Part shown: piece by piece, positions 17,014 through 25,215 of the stretch
How the letters are laid out: each line of letters starts with the position of its first letter
How positions within the stretch are numbered: the stretch's first letter is position 1
NCBI GenBank assembly: GCA_020634315.1
Contig: JACKBV010000012.1
Coordinates: 60,933-124,932 of the forward strand
Direction of reading: 5' to 3'
Length of the DNA: 64,000 nucleotides
Source of the DNA: Ardenticatenaceae bacterium
Lineage (GTDB): Bacteria > Chloroflexota > Anaerolineae > Promineifilales > Promineifilaceae
Program-made: the position numbers and the translations under genes
The notes under the pieces: model-generated
The model's database searches: none
What the model saw: the letters and a program-made list of their open reading frames with translations, nothing else
Told to the model about the DNA's origin: nothing

Positions 17014-17682
17014 TTATAGCTGCGGAATCGTTAAACGCTGCCCCGCCTTCAACTTCAGCGGGTCGCGAATCTGGTTATATTCGGCAATGGCCCGCCAGCG
17101 CGTGGCGTCGCCATACACTTTGGCGGCAATGGTGTCGAGGCGGTCGCCGCTGACGATGGTGTGCAGCCGCTGCACCGGGCCACCGCCAGATGTCGGGTTT
17201 TGGTTGGGGTAATCGTTGACATCTTTGTGCTGGGTGAACGTCACCTCAACTTTGGCGCGTACCGGCGTGCCATCTTCCTTGAAAAGGGTGAAGCGTTGTG
17301 TCATGGCCGTGATGACGGCGACAAAACGAAACACACCCCAAATGAAGGCCACTTCGGGCGGCGGTTTTTTATCTTCACCGCCTCCTTCTTCGCCTGGCTC
17401 CATGAATTTCCACAATTTGTTGGTGATTTGGCTGACATCTTCGCCTGTTTCGTAGGTGTCGAAGGTCAGGTTGAGACGCAGCGTTTGTGCCCCGGATTTC
17501 TGGAATTCAACTTCGGGGCTGCTGGAGCCATTGTTCGGTTCCTCCGAGTAGGTGTTGGTTTTAGAGACGGTGTACTCGTAGGGATTGAACATGCACGGCA
17601 CTTCGTTGCCGCTGACTTCGTTATCATTTTCGTCAATTTCGACGATGCGGGCGGCGGTGAGATTGCTGCGTGTGTTTGCCAT
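17014..17682 (-). CDS. eCIS LysM-domain hub protein (gp53 / Pvc7-like)
   Basis: 222 residues from the ATG at 17682, preceded by AGGAAG; a longer frame from 17817 overlaps the upstream gene and is rejected. The N-terminal domain has the CMFNPYEYTVSKTNTY signature of the eCIS/phage LysM tail proteins. The C-terminal 50 residues form a LysM domain (HTIVSGDRLDTIAAKVYGD, then AGQRLTIPQL). These proteins link the spike hub to the tube and baseplate. Spacing to the VgrG-like gene is four bases. Confidence 0.92.
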   Translation of the reverse strand: MANTRSNLTAARIVEIDENDNEVSGNEVPCMFNPYEYTVSKTNTYSEEPNNGSSSPEVEFQKSGAQTLRLNLTFDTYETGEDVSQITNKLWKFMEPGEEGGGEDKKPPPEVAFIWGVFRFVAVITAMTQRFTLFKEDGTPVRAKVEVTFTQHKDVNDYPNQNPTSGGGPVQRLHTIVSGDRLDTIAAKVYGDATRWRAIAEYNQIRDPLKLKAGQRLTIPQL

Positions 17683-17740
17683 TTTCGTCTTCCTAAAACC
17701 GATCCGGCGCGGGGTGCAAAAGCCTCGCGCACGGTCACTG

Positions 17741-19165
17741 TCAGCCGAGCCGCCCGCGTGCGCGTTCCCATTCAACGGAGAAGCGGCGTTGCAAATCGCT
17801 GTAAACGCGTTGGGCAAGCTCGTCCATATCTAGTTCGGGGGCCGCTGCTGTTTCTGTTGCCGTTGGCGGATTGGTGGCAACGGCCGTTTCCACTTCCTGA
17901 TTTATCTGCGCCCGCTGTGCCGGGGCGGCCTGCGTGCCTGGGCTGCGTTGCAGGGTGGGCGGCGGCGTTTCGGTTGTCGTGACGGCATTGTCGGCCCAGG
18001 TTAGCGGCGGTGATGAAGGGGACGCGGCGGGCGCAACGGCCGTTTCCCTGGCAATGCTTGGCGGCGTGGGAACGGCATAATCAGCTTCCGCGAAGTGCGG
18101 CGATGCAGCGGGCAGTGAATGAGGCGCGGGTGTTGCGGGCGGCGCGGCAAAAGGCGGCGTTTCCGCCTGCGCAATGGCTCGCTGAATCTGTGCCGCCGCA
18201 TTGGTGGGCCGCGCGGCGGGAAAATTGAGCGGTGGCGCGGCTTGCGCCACGTTCGTTTGCGGCTCAGGAACAGGCAGCGGATGGGGGGCGGGTTGTGGGC
18301 TGCGCTGCACCGCAGGCGCGGCGGTCGCTGCCGGGCTGGCCGTTGGTTTTGCCGGTGAGGGGATGGATGTGGGCGGGGCGGGAACGGCCGTTACGGGAAC
18401 GGCCGTTACGGGCGCAGCGGCCACAACCGTGCTCATGGCGGCGGGCATGGCCTGAACAATGGGGTTGGCGCGTTGAATTGGCGCAGCGGGCGGGCGTGGC
18501 GCATTGGCGCGGGCAGGCTGTGGGCTGCCCATCGTGGCGGGTGCGACCGCAGGCGCTGGTGCATCTGTTTGGATGTGGGCAACGGCCGTTGCCAATGTTG
18601 CGGGCAGCACGGCGGCCATCCCATTCCCCAAAGGGGTTGGCGGAGTACCGACTGCTTGCGCGAAAGGCGCAGGAGCCGCCGTAGTCTGGGGGGTGATGGC
18701 CGCTGGTGGTTTTTCGGCCTGGGCGATGGCGCGTTGAACGGCCGTATCCACAGCCAACGCGGGGGCGACATGGGCAGCACGGCTCGCGGCCTCATGGCTT
18801 TGGCGAGACGGCGCGGCGGGCGCGGCGGGAACAGACCTGGGCGGCGGCGCGGGGATTGGCTCGATGGGAATCAGGGCGGAGGCGGGGATTGCGTCGGCCG
18901 CGATGGGCGCTTCCGCCGCCGCCACCGCACGCATAATGGAAGCGGCATCCTTGTTGCCCGAAGCTGCGGGAAGCTCATTTTGAGCTTCGGGCAGCTCATT
19001 TTGAGCTGCGGGTAGATGATTTTTGGCTTCGGGCAGCTTCCCCAAGGCTTCGGGAAGCTCATTTTGAGCTTCGGGCAGATGATTTTGAGCTTCGGGCAGC
19101 TTCCCCAAGGCTTCGGGAAGATGATTTTGGCTTCGGGCAGCTTCCGGCTTCGGGCAGCTTCCCAA
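17741..19165 (-). CDS. 3' part of frame-broken Pro/Ala-rich eCIS-associated protein
   Basis: This frame starts inside the 21-base repeat array and runs to a stop 58 bases before the LysM start. It reads LPEAQNELPEALGK heptads, then about 370 residues rich in Pro, Ala, Thr and VQRAIAQAE/IQRA words. It ends with a helix DMDELAQRVYSDLQRRFSVE plus a basic tail. The 5' part of the same gene is in a different frame (18871-20511). The final helix resembles that of the small protein at 21019-21230. No catalytic domain is seen. Its place between tube and LysM genes is where a tape-measure or tail-assembly protein might be expected, but the sequence is not a long coiled coil. Confidence 0.65.
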   Translation of the reverse strand: MGSCPKPEAARSQNHLPEALGKLPEAQNHLPEAQNELPEALGKLPEAKNHLPAAQNELPEAQNELPAASGNKDAASIMRAVAAAEAPIAADAIPASALIPIEPIPAPPPRSVPAAPAAPSRQSHEAASRAAHVAPALAVDTAVQRAIAQAEKPPAAITPQTTAAPAPFAQAVGTPPTPLGNGMAAVLPATLATAVAHIQTDAPAPAVAPATMGSPQPARANAPRPPAAPIQRANPIVQAMPAAMSTVVAAAPVTAVPVTAVPAPPTSIPSPAKPTASPAATAAPAVQRSPQPAPHPLPVPEPQTNVAQAAPPLNFPAARPTNAAAQIQRAIAQAETPPFAAPPATPAPHSLPAASPHFAEADYAVPTPPSIARETAVAPAASPSSPPLTWADNAVTTTETPPPTLQRSPGTQAAPAQRAQINQEVETAVATNPPTATETAAAPELDMDELAQRVYSDLQRRFSVEWERARGRLG

Positions 19166-20511
19166 GAGCTTCGGGCAGATGACTTTGAGCTTCGGGCAGG
19201 TTCCCGAAGGCTTCGGGCAGATGATTTTTGGCTTCGGGCAGCTCGATTTTGAGCTGCGGACAGCTCATTTTGAGCTTCGGGCAGCATGCGCGAGGCGTGG
19301 GGGGCGTGTTGGGCTGCGGCAGGTGACACGGCAGCTGTACGCTGGACATTGGGCGCAGATGGCGCGACGGCCAGCGGTGCAGATGGGTGATCGCCTTTTT
19401 CAACGGGCAACTGGTGCGGCAGCGGCGGCGCTTGCCCAATATACCGCCATAAATCGGCGGGCAAGGGGCCAATTTCGGTGGCGACAACCGCGTCCGGCGT
19501 CTTGTCGTCCGCAGCAGGCGCATCCGTGATGGGCGTTGGCGACACGGGCGTGTCGGAAACGGCCGTTTGCAAAACCGCTGTTTCACGAACCGCCGTTTGC
19601 TGTGGCTGACGTTGGACGGTTTTCGCCGCGACCGGCTTGGGTGCGGGGGGCTGTGCCGCAGCGGGGCGGGGGCGGCGCGGCGTCACCAATTCGATGGCGG
19701 AGTCTGTGGGGCGGGCCGCGTTAATTTGTGCCAGCCGGTTACGCACTTGCGCTTCTTGTGCCGGATCAGGCTCAATGTGCGGGAGGGCTGGCGCACGCTG
19801 GATGGGCGCGGCCGGAACAGCGGCCTGCGGCATTGCCAGCTGCTCGACCGGCCAGACGCTTTCTAAGGGCGCAGGTTGTGGCGCGGCAAGGGGGGGCGCG
19901 TCGGGGGAAACGGCCGTTTCCGGCCCGCTTCTCGCCTCTTGTTTTTGCTGATGTTTGCGGAAGATGGTTTCCAAACGGTGCCAGCCGGGGTCTTGTGTGG
20001 GGCTGCTGGCTGGGGTTGTGGTTGGGTGCGTGGAAACGGCCGTTGCCATGTTGACAGGCGCGGGTTCGCGCCCCGCCTTTGCCTCATGTTTGCGATAAAT
20101 GGTTTGCAGGCGCTGCCAGGAGGCTTGCTCGGCGGCGCTGGTGGCGGGTTCGGCTACAGGTTGGGGTGTGGGGGGGGAGGAAACGGCCGTTAACGGCTGC
20201 CGCTGCACCACAGGCGCAGCCACCCCATCAAATACAGCCTGCCGCCCATTTCCAGCGAGTTCCACATCGCCAGAGAAAGCGGGCGGCACAACCGCATCCG
20301 GCAGCAGCGGCGGCCACGCATCCGCAACATCATGCGGCATCTGCGCCAGGCTGTATGGCGCACCGGCAAAATGCGGGGGCAGCGGGGCAATGGCACGCGC
20401 CACAACCGGCACGCCCGGCGTCAGCGGCATGGGGCGGCGAAAGAGCGTAGCCATCGCTGCATGGCGCTGCACACGTTGTAGTAATGGATTATATTGCCCT
20501 GGTGACATCAT
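18871..20511 (-). CDS. 5' part of frame-broken Pro/Ala-rich eCIS-associated protein
   Basis: Starts at the ATG at 20511 after GAGGAAG, 46 bases beyond the tube gene stop. About 410 residues are plausibly native: NPLLQRVQRHAAM at the N-terminus, two related LQTIYRKHEAK / LETIFRKHQQK segments, and many VQR/IQR words in Pro/Ala-rich sequence. Near codon 417 (19241-19262) a 22-base repeat unit moves the LPEAxxx heptads out of frame. The remaining frame (SARSSWEAARS...) is therefore a frame artefact until it stops at 18871. Original product and role unknown; the position suggests a structural or cargo-handling protein of the particle. Confidence 0.6.
   Translation of the reverse strand: MMSPGQYNPLLQRVQRHAAMATLFRRPMPLTPGVPVVARAIAPLPPHFAGAPYSLAQMPHDVADAWPPLLPDAVVPPAFSGDVELAGNGRQAVFDGVAAPVVQRQPLTAVSSPPTPQPVAEPATSAAEQASWQRLQTIYRKHEAKAGREPAPVNMATAVSTHPTTTPASSPTQDPGWHRLETIFRKHQQKQEARSGPETAVSPDAPPLAAPQPAPLESVWPVEQLAMPQAAVPAAPIQRAPALPHIEPDPAQEAQVRNRLAQINAARPTDSAIELVTPRRPRPAAAQPPAPKPVAAKTVQRQPQQTAVRETAVLQTAVSDTPVSPTPITDAPAADDKTPDAVVATEIGPLPADLWRYIGQAPPLPHQLPVEKGDHPSAPLAVAPSAPNVQRTAAVSPAAAQHAPHASRMLPEAQNELSAAQNRAARSQKSSARSLREPARSSKSSARSSWEAARSRKLPEAKIIFPKPWGSCPKLKIICPKLKMSFPKPWGSCPKPKIIYPQLKMSCPKLKMSFPQLRATRMPLPLCVRWRRRKRPSRPTQSPPPP
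18973..19283. repeat. 15-unit tandem repeat, 21-base period, encoding LPEAxxx heptapeptides
   Basis: Units share GCTTCGGGCA at one end (plus strand) and alternate three middles: CATTTTGA, GATTTTTG and CCCCAAG. Twelve units are 21 bases. One is 20 (19120-19139), one 17 (19140-19156) and one 22 (19241-19262). On the minus strand all three frames carry LPEA heptads in turn, showing that length changes broke an originally continuous frame. Confidence 0.9.
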
Positions 20512-20557
20512 TCACTTCCTCAAGGTGCGGGATAACTCCCACACACCCTTTCATCTA

Positions 20558-20802
20558 TCACGCCATCGAGACCTGCGCACAAGCCAGCTCTAAGGTTTGA
20601 ATGGCGATGCTGTTTTCGCCGCTGTTTAGCTGTGGCCCGGTCCACTTGGTGGGATAAGCCCCTTCAATATTCCAGGTCATAATGGGCTGATTGAGTTTGT
20701 CTTTGGCATTGAGGAGCATGATGGTTACTTTGCGCCGTGTGAATTTTTCTTTCATGGTTTCGATGTACCAGTTCATGAGCGCACTTGTGCCCACGCCATT
20801 TT
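20558..20802 (-). CDS. eCIS tail tube protein (gp19 family), C-terminal part after frameshift
   Basis: Continues the tube protein begun at 21000 in another frame. It reads NGVGTSALMNWYIETMKEKF, then RKVTIMLLNAKDKLNQPIM, and ends with a TKWTGPQLNSGENSIAIQTLE stretch. These are the second half of the T4 gp19-like tube fold. The break falls in a run of four T (20799-20802, plus strand); adding one base joins KLILK to NGVGTS. Intact length would be about 145 residues, normal for the family. Confidence 0.8.
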
Positions 20803-21000
20803 CAATATCAACTTGGCGCTGCGGCGCATCCCCGGCAGTTGGTGGACATAGGTGTTCAGACCGCCTTCTTTTAGCTCTTCGATTTCCCATTCAATGGAGG
20901 GCAGTGTGCATTCGGTGAAAACTCCCTGGGGAATGCCCTCGACGCTGACGAGGAAGCGGAAGGTGGGATTGGTTAAGGCGCGTAGTTGTTCCATGCTCAT
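20773..21000 (-). CDS. eCIS tail tube protein (gp19 family), N-terminal part
   Basis: ATG at 21000 with AGGGA upstream. About 67 native residues: MSMEQLRALTNPTFRFLVSV, then GVFTECTLPSIEWE and the RRSAKLILK strand. The frame then leaves the fold and stops. gp19-type proteins polymerise into the inner tube that carries cargo. It is the second of two tube genes; the other (21333-21794) is intact, so a functional tube may still be possible. Confidence 0.82.
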   Translation of the reverse strand: MSMEQLRALTNPTFRFLVSVEGIPQGVFTECTLPSIEWEIEELKEGGLNTYVHQLPGMRRSAKLILKMAWAQVRS

Positions 21001-21018
21001 AGGTGATCCCTTTGCGAA

Positions 21019-21230
21019 TTACTGGTGACGGGAAACGGCCGTTTCCATCCGCCGCCGTTCCCGTTCAATTTGCACATCCTGCAACCAGAGCCGATAAACC
21101 CTATCGGCAATCTGCTGCACCAGCTCAGGGTAACTGCCTGTTTGGCAGATGTACCCGTGGCCGCAGTTGAAACTTGTTGCGAATTAGTGCGCATCACATC
21201 GACCTGTTTACCCGGCAAGCGGAGCTTCAT
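21019..21230 (-). CDS. Small eCIS helical protein, probably frameshifted
   Basis: The ATG at 21230 follows GGAGG. The first about 30 residues (MKLRLPGKQVDVMRTNSQQV...) are in one frame. The downstream frame encodes a convincing helix, YPELVQQIADRVYRLWLQDV, then QIERERRR, ending at TAA 21019. One extra base in the TTT run at 21141-21143 would join them as TSAKTGSYPELV. The uncorrected frame runs to 20997 with a non-helical tail. The helix resembles the C-terminus of the Pro/Ala-rich protein. Small proteins lie between the tube genes in other eCIS loci; exact function unknown. Confidence 0.6.
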
Positions 21231-21261
21231 CAGCCTCCGTTTGCATCATTCCTCATTCAAC

Positions 21262-21335
21262 GGTCGGTAAGTGGTAATCAGCTATCGGTTCCCCGATCCC
21301 TGATTACCCCATTACCGATTACCGTTCATCGCTTA
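21262..21335. repeat. Inverted GGTAATC / GATTACC repeat cluster
   Basis: Words GGTCGGTAAGTGGTAATCAG and CTGATTACCCCATTACCGAT face each other and can pair. It lies between the first tube gene and the small helical gene. Confidence 0.75.
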
Positions 21336-21794
21336 AATCGAGACCCGTTCAATATACTCATGTGCCAGCGTCAACTCTTCAATGCCAATCTCATTGCTGT
21401 CCGCTTTCACCGAAGGGCCAGTCACTTTCATCGGCCACGCTTGCTTAAACTCCCAGCGTGCCACCGGGTCCAGTTTTTGGTTAAACATGGTGATCGAGCC
21501 ATCGGCACGGGAGCCTTCCACGTCACCATCCTCAACCTTCTTGCGCCACTCCCAGATTTCCATGTCGCTGGTAATGCCACGCTTGAGAACGATGTTCTCC
21601 CACTTCAAGCGACCGGGAATCTTGAGCACAACTTCGACACCTTTTTCATTGACTACCTTATGCTCGATGGCTTCATGTTCGGAGCCAAGGCCAGAAACTT
21701 CGGTGAAGTAACCGGTCACATGTCCTTGCACTTCAACGGCAAAATGAAAGCCAACAAGGGGGTCTTCACGCTGCATATCAATTGTTGTTGCCAT
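21333..21794 (-). CDS. eCIS tail tube protein (gp19 family), intact
   Basis: 153 residues, ATG start with a GGAG upstream. The full gp19-like pattern is present: DPLVGFHFAVEVQGHVTGYF, then TEVSGLGSEHE, the LKIPGRLKWENIVLKRGITS strand, MEIWEWRKKVEDG, and the final WPMKVTGPSVKADSNEIGIE segment. It builds rings of the inner tube. It directly follows the sheath gene, as in most eCIS and phage tail clusters. Downstream comes the repeat cluster and a second tube gene. Confidence 0.93.
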   Translation of the reverse strand: MATTIDMQREDPLVGFHFAVEVQGHVTGYFTEVSGLGSEHEAIEHKVVNEKGVEVVLKIPGRLKWENIVLKRGITSDMEIWEWRKKVEDGDVEGSRADGSITMFNQKLDPVARWEFKQAWPMKVTGPSVKADSNEIGIEELTLAHEYIERVSI

Positions 21795-21814
21795 TTTTAC
21801 TCTCCTTCAAAAAT

Positions 21815-21875
21815 AGCCTCCCGGAGGTTCATCTCACGAGGTGAACGTTTCACTGATAACCTCCGGGAGGTTTAT
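21815..21875. repeat. Paired CCTCCGGGAGG palindrome element, copy 2
   Basis: Same architecture as 15156-15220: CCTCCCGGAGGTTC, a spacer of similar length ending TTTCACTGATAA, then CCTCCGGGAGGTTT. It lies between the sheath and tube genes, so it may separate transcript levels of these abundant proteins. Confidence 0.75.
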
Positions 21876-21947
21876 GGTATGTTTGCTCATAGAGTTTCAT
21901 TAATTCATTCGTGTCTACGCTTACGCGTGCGTTAACGCACGACATCA

Positions 21948-22096
21948 TTACCCTTCGGCATTGGGGCCAGCCCATTGGCTGAGGCGGAAGACGACAAACT
22001 CGGCCGGTTTCACCGGAGCCATGCCGATTTCGATGATCAACTGCCCCAAGTCACGGATTTCCGGCGGGTTCAATTCTTCATCACATTTCACATAAA
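21948..22096 (-). CDS. eCIS sheath protein, C-terminal piece after second frameshift
   Basis: Frame ending at TAA 21948. It encodes the conserved sheath tail YVKCDEELNPPEIRDLGQLI, then EIGMAPVKPAEFVVFRL. This is the segment that links neighbouring subunits. It is out of frame with the rest because the run at 22094-22096 (AAA on plus) is one base short: reading CCTTTTATG instead of CCTTTATG restores EAFYVKCDEE. Confidence 0.85.
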
Positions 22097-22733
22097 GGCT
22101 TCGTCTTTGGTTGCCCCAAAGAGCGCCCCACTCAACCAGATGGTGCTGAGGAAGGATGTAACATCACGGCGCACTTTGGCCCATAACATGCGGTCGTTTG
22201 GCTCAAAGACCACCCATTGCATCCCCTGATCGAGTGACGCCCCGACGACAATGAAAAGACGGCGCACATTGATGTAACGCCACGAGCCGTCGCTGCTGAG
22301 GGTACGCCCACCCCAAACACGGATGCCGCGACCGGAGAAGGTGCGAATGCAGTTGACACCAATAGGATTGAGCACGCCTTGTTCGCCCTTGGTCAATTTG
22401 ATTTCCAGCTCGATGGCGCCAGCGACAACTTCGTTGGCGGGCGCTTTGTGGAAGCCAACTGTGGCATCGACCCGGTTGTAAATACCGGCGACGTGACCGC
22501 TGGGCGGCATTAATTTGCTGGTTTGCGGGCTGTCGCTGAGATCGGCAACGCGAATCCAGGGGTAGTACATGGCGGCGTAGGAGGTGTCGTAGTTGACGTA
22601 TTCGCGCCATTCTTTGGCTTGCTGTGCGTTCAGACCAGGGGGCATATCGAGGACGGCAAAGCGGTATTTGAGCCGTTCGCAGTCGGCGATGATGGCGGTT
22701 TGTACCGCCTTGACCTTTTCTTTCGCGGCGGGG
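22088..22733 (-). CDS. eCIS contractile sheath protein, middle part
   Basis: The frame resumes after the break at 22730-22733. It reads AAKEKVKAVQTAIIADCERL, then DMPPGLNAQQAKEWREYVNY, AAMYYPWIRVADL and GHVAGIYNRVDATVGFHKAP. It continues through VNCIRTFSGRGIRVWGGRTL and RRLFIVVGASLDQGMQWVVF, all hallmarks of the phage tail sheath C-terminal domains. It ends prematurely at TGA 22088 because of the next frameshift. Confidence 0.88.
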
Positions 22734-23475
22734 AGCCATCGTAGTCGGCGAAAAGATCGGGGCAGAGGACGAGGCGCACGTCATCTTGTGCTTCCAGCCC
22801 AGCCAGGCCTGTCCGTTGGGCAACGTCGCCGATGAAGTCAACGGCCGTTAACGGAGCCATGCCCCCACCAGACAACTTGTACGTACCTTCGGCCGGCAGG
22901 CTGCTGCCCACATCGGAGACGAGCACACCTTCCAGGTCAACATCCTCCACCGAGTTTTGACCTTTTTTCACCGTCAGCCCGCTCTTGGTGACTTTGCCAA
23001 TGGTCAGGCTAAAGGTTTCCCCTTTTTCGCCCTCATTTTTAATGGTGACTTCGATGTCATTGCCGCCAGGGCCAGCCGTTTTAGCTGTAAGGACAAAGCT
23101 TTTACCACGACCTGTGGCCGGAACCGTGACGGAAGCGGCCGTTGCCGCAGATTCATTGAGCGCACGGATACTGGTGACATAGCAAGGGCCGCCACCATTG
23201 TTGAAATAGCCGTAAACGGCATCGGGCAGGAACGCGCCAGACGTAAAGCCGCCAAAGATATTCTGGAACTGCGTCCAGTTGGTGACCAGTGTAGCTTTGT
23301 TGACAACGGATTCGACCGGGACACGGGCACCGGTTTCCGGGTCAATCACTTTGAGGCTGGCTTCGGCCGTCAGGCCAACAAAAGCAGCCATCGAAGACCC
23401 GGCGGCTTCAATCGGCTTGGAGCCTTTATCGACTTCTTCGACATAAACACCTGGGGTTACATATGTTGCAGGCAT
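22730..23475 (-). CDS. eCIS contractile sheath protein, N-terminal part
   Basis: ATG at 23475 with AGGAGA upstream. The start MPATYVTPGVYVEEVDKGSK is the classic sheath N-terminus, followed by IEAAGSSMAAFVGLT and WTQFQNIFGGF. It reads natively to LCPDLFADYDGS, then breaks at a four-G run (22730-22733, plus). One added base gives DYDGSPAAKEKV. Together the three pieces make a sheath of about 508 residues, normal size. The sheath stores the energy of contraction. With two frame breaks as written, no functional sheath would be made. Confidence 0.9.
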
Positions 23476-23667
23476 ATCATTTCTCCTAAAAATGTTGTGA
23501 CACAGAGTTTGACAGAGAACAGGTGAAGGAAAAGCGGCGATGTGTCAGCTCACGAAAAACTCTTTTAACACGGACTTGCTGATAACTAAATACGGATTAC
23601 GAATGGCCGTTTGGGTGGGGAACGGCCGTTCCCCAGTTCAATTTTGTGCATACAGGTTCTCCTTACG
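23476..23667. other. Gap upstream of sheath gene
   Basis: 192 bases. It contains one AACGGCCGTT copy within GGGGAACGGCCGTTCCCC (a strong small hairpin at about 23617-23634) and AGGAG-like sequence before the sheath start. No other gene seen. Confidence 0.5.
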
Positions 23668-24501
23668 TTACAAATCAATGTCATAACTGGGCTGCGGGAT
23701 GGCGATGTCCGTTTGTTTCGGTTTGCCGTGCGGCGGCCAGGCAATGAGGGTGTAACTGCCAATGGGTAACGCGCCGAGACGGAAACGGCCGTTGGCGTCC
23801 GTCATCGTCAGGTAGCCCGTGCCCTTAATCGCCACCTCAATGCCAACCTGGGGCTGCTCATCCTGGCGCACCACCCCGCCAATAAAGGCGCGTTCACTTA
23901 TTTGCGCCATCTGCGGCAGATGCGGCAGCGTGTGTGCCTGACCCGTGCGCAAAATAGGTGTACGCACAATCGGGCCGCTCACTTCTGTCCATGGGTCTAG
24001 CGCCAGCGTCACCATGTAGGAAATGGCCGGGCGCATGTCATTGTCAATGGCGCTCCACACCTCCGCCGGATTCGTGAGTCGGTCATGCCGCGCCAGCGCC
24101 GCCGGCACTTCAAACGGCTGTCCTTGCATCTCGCCAAGCATTTGCTCAGGTGGCAAGATGGGGAAACGGAACAAGGCGAGCATGGCACGCGTCAGCAGCC
24201 GGTGTTCGTCCTCTGCTTCAGCCGCCCAAACCGTCATCATGTAATGACAATCCACGCGGTAAGGCATCCGCTTTTGCCATGCCAGATGGTCACGGCCGTT
24301 ACCATTCGCCCGCTGCCACTGCTGTTGACGCAGCGTATTGTTTTCGCGCACGTCATACAGATAAAAGTTGAGGGTGGGGCGTGTGAGGCGTGCGCTCCAA
24401 TCGCGGGTTGGCTGGTCGAACTTGATGTCGATTTCGCCATCGCTGATGGGCATTTCATTGATTAATAAGTTGCGAATTGTTCTATCTAAATCGGCAATCA
24501 T
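23668..24501 (-). CDS. DUF4255 (Pvc16-like) protein with C-terminal carboxypeptidase-regulatory-like domain
   Basis: 277 residues, ATG start. The N-terminal domain (about 1-185) matches the DUF4255/Pvc16 pattern: MIADLDRTIRNLLINEMPIS, then PTLNFYLYDVRENNTLR and VDCHYMMTVWAAEAEDEHRL. Pvc16 caps the sheath end in PVC-type particles. The C-terminal about 85 residues form a CarboxypepD_reg-like beta domain (GVEV...GTGYLTMTDANGRFRLGALP type) that ends GSYTLIAW. The added beta domain is an extension on the cap. It follows the DUF4157 gene by 33 bases. Confidence 0.88.
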   Translation of the reverse strand: MIADLDRTIRNLLINEMPISDGEIDIKFDQPTRDWSARLTRPTLNFYLYDVRENNTLRQQQWQRANGNGRDHLAWQKRMPYRVDCHYMMTVWAAEAEDEHRLLTRAMLALFRFPILPPEQMLGEMQGQPFEVPAALARHDRLTNPAEVWSAIDNDMRPAISYMVTLALDPWTEVSGPIVRTPILRTGQAHTLPHLPQMAQISERAFIGGVVRQDEQPQVGIEVAIKGTGYLTMTDANGRFRLGALPIGSYTLIAWPPHGKPKQTDIAIPQPSYDIDL

Positions 24502-24534
24502 GGCTGTTACCTGTGCCTTATATGGCTCATACGC

Positions 24535-25215
24535 TTACGCTTGCAACATCTCCTCGTCTTCTTCCACCTCTTGCCGTTGCAGCAGCTCTTCTTCTTCGGG
24601 GATGTCGCCTTGTCGCTGTACGGCCGTTTCCGTTTGACTCATCACCATGTCAGCGACACGATCCGCCTCCACTTCATACTGGTCATTCGGGTCATTCACC
24701 GTCATTTTGGCCTGCACCGGAGCCGTGCCCCCTTGCTGGGCCACATGCGTCAGTTCATGGCTGATCAGGTGCTGCCCGGCAGCAGAACCGGGGTTGTATT
24801 CACCCTGGCGAAAGAAAATGTCGCTGCCCGTGGTGAACGCCTTTGCCTGGAGCTGTTGGCTCAGTTGGTCAGCGTGATTGTCGGTATGCACACGTACGCC
24901 GCTGAAATCTTGCCCCATGACTTGCCCGGCTTTGGCTGCAAGGCTCTCATCCAAGGCGCTGCCCTGCCCGCGACGGCCGTTAATGGTATGGGCGACGTCG
25001 TCTTCCACTTCCAAAGGGCCACCACCACTGCGCTGGGCCAGGAAACGCTGAACGGCCGTATTACCCACCGTTTGCTGCATCTGCGTCACCGTGTCGTGGT
25101 CTAATTTGCGCTGCATCTGCGCCAAAGTCAGCGGCGCAGATGCGCCATCCGACGTTTTAGCTGTCGGCTGCGGCTTAATCTTTTGCTTGTCGTCAAAAGC
25201 TTGTTCGTGACTCAT
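24535..25215 (-). CDS. DUF4157 eCIS-associated protein with HExxH motif
   Basis: 226 residues, ATG start overlapping the ATPase stop by four bases (ATGA). It has the leader motif TVTQMQQTVGNTAVQR (42-57). The DUF4157 core (about 68-165) reads FSGVRVHTDNHADQLSQQL, AFTTGSDIFFRQGEYNPGS and HLISHELTHVAQQ, with the zinc-type HELTH at 153-157. The C-terminus is acidic, with PEEEELLQRQEVEEDEEM. DUF4157 is called the eCIS core domain and is thought to be a peptidase-like partner of the particle. It could process cargo carrying the same leader motif; that link is inference. Confidence 0.9.
   Translation of the reverse strand: MSHEQAFDDKQKIKPQPTAKTSDGASAPLTLAQMQRKLDHDTVTQMQQTVGNTAVQRFLAQRSGGGPLEVEDDVAHTINGRRGQGSALDESLAAKAGQVMGQDFSGVRVHTDNHADQLSQQLQAKAFTTGSDIFFRQGEYNPGSAAGQHLISHELTHVAQQGGTAPVQAKMTVNDPNDQYEVEADRVADMVMSQTETAVQRQGDIPEEEELLQRQEVEEDEEMLQA

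Noticed and set aside
18973..19283. CRISPR array
   Set aside because: The repeats are contiguous and continue a coding frame of LPEA heptads; there are no unique spacers and no cas genes.
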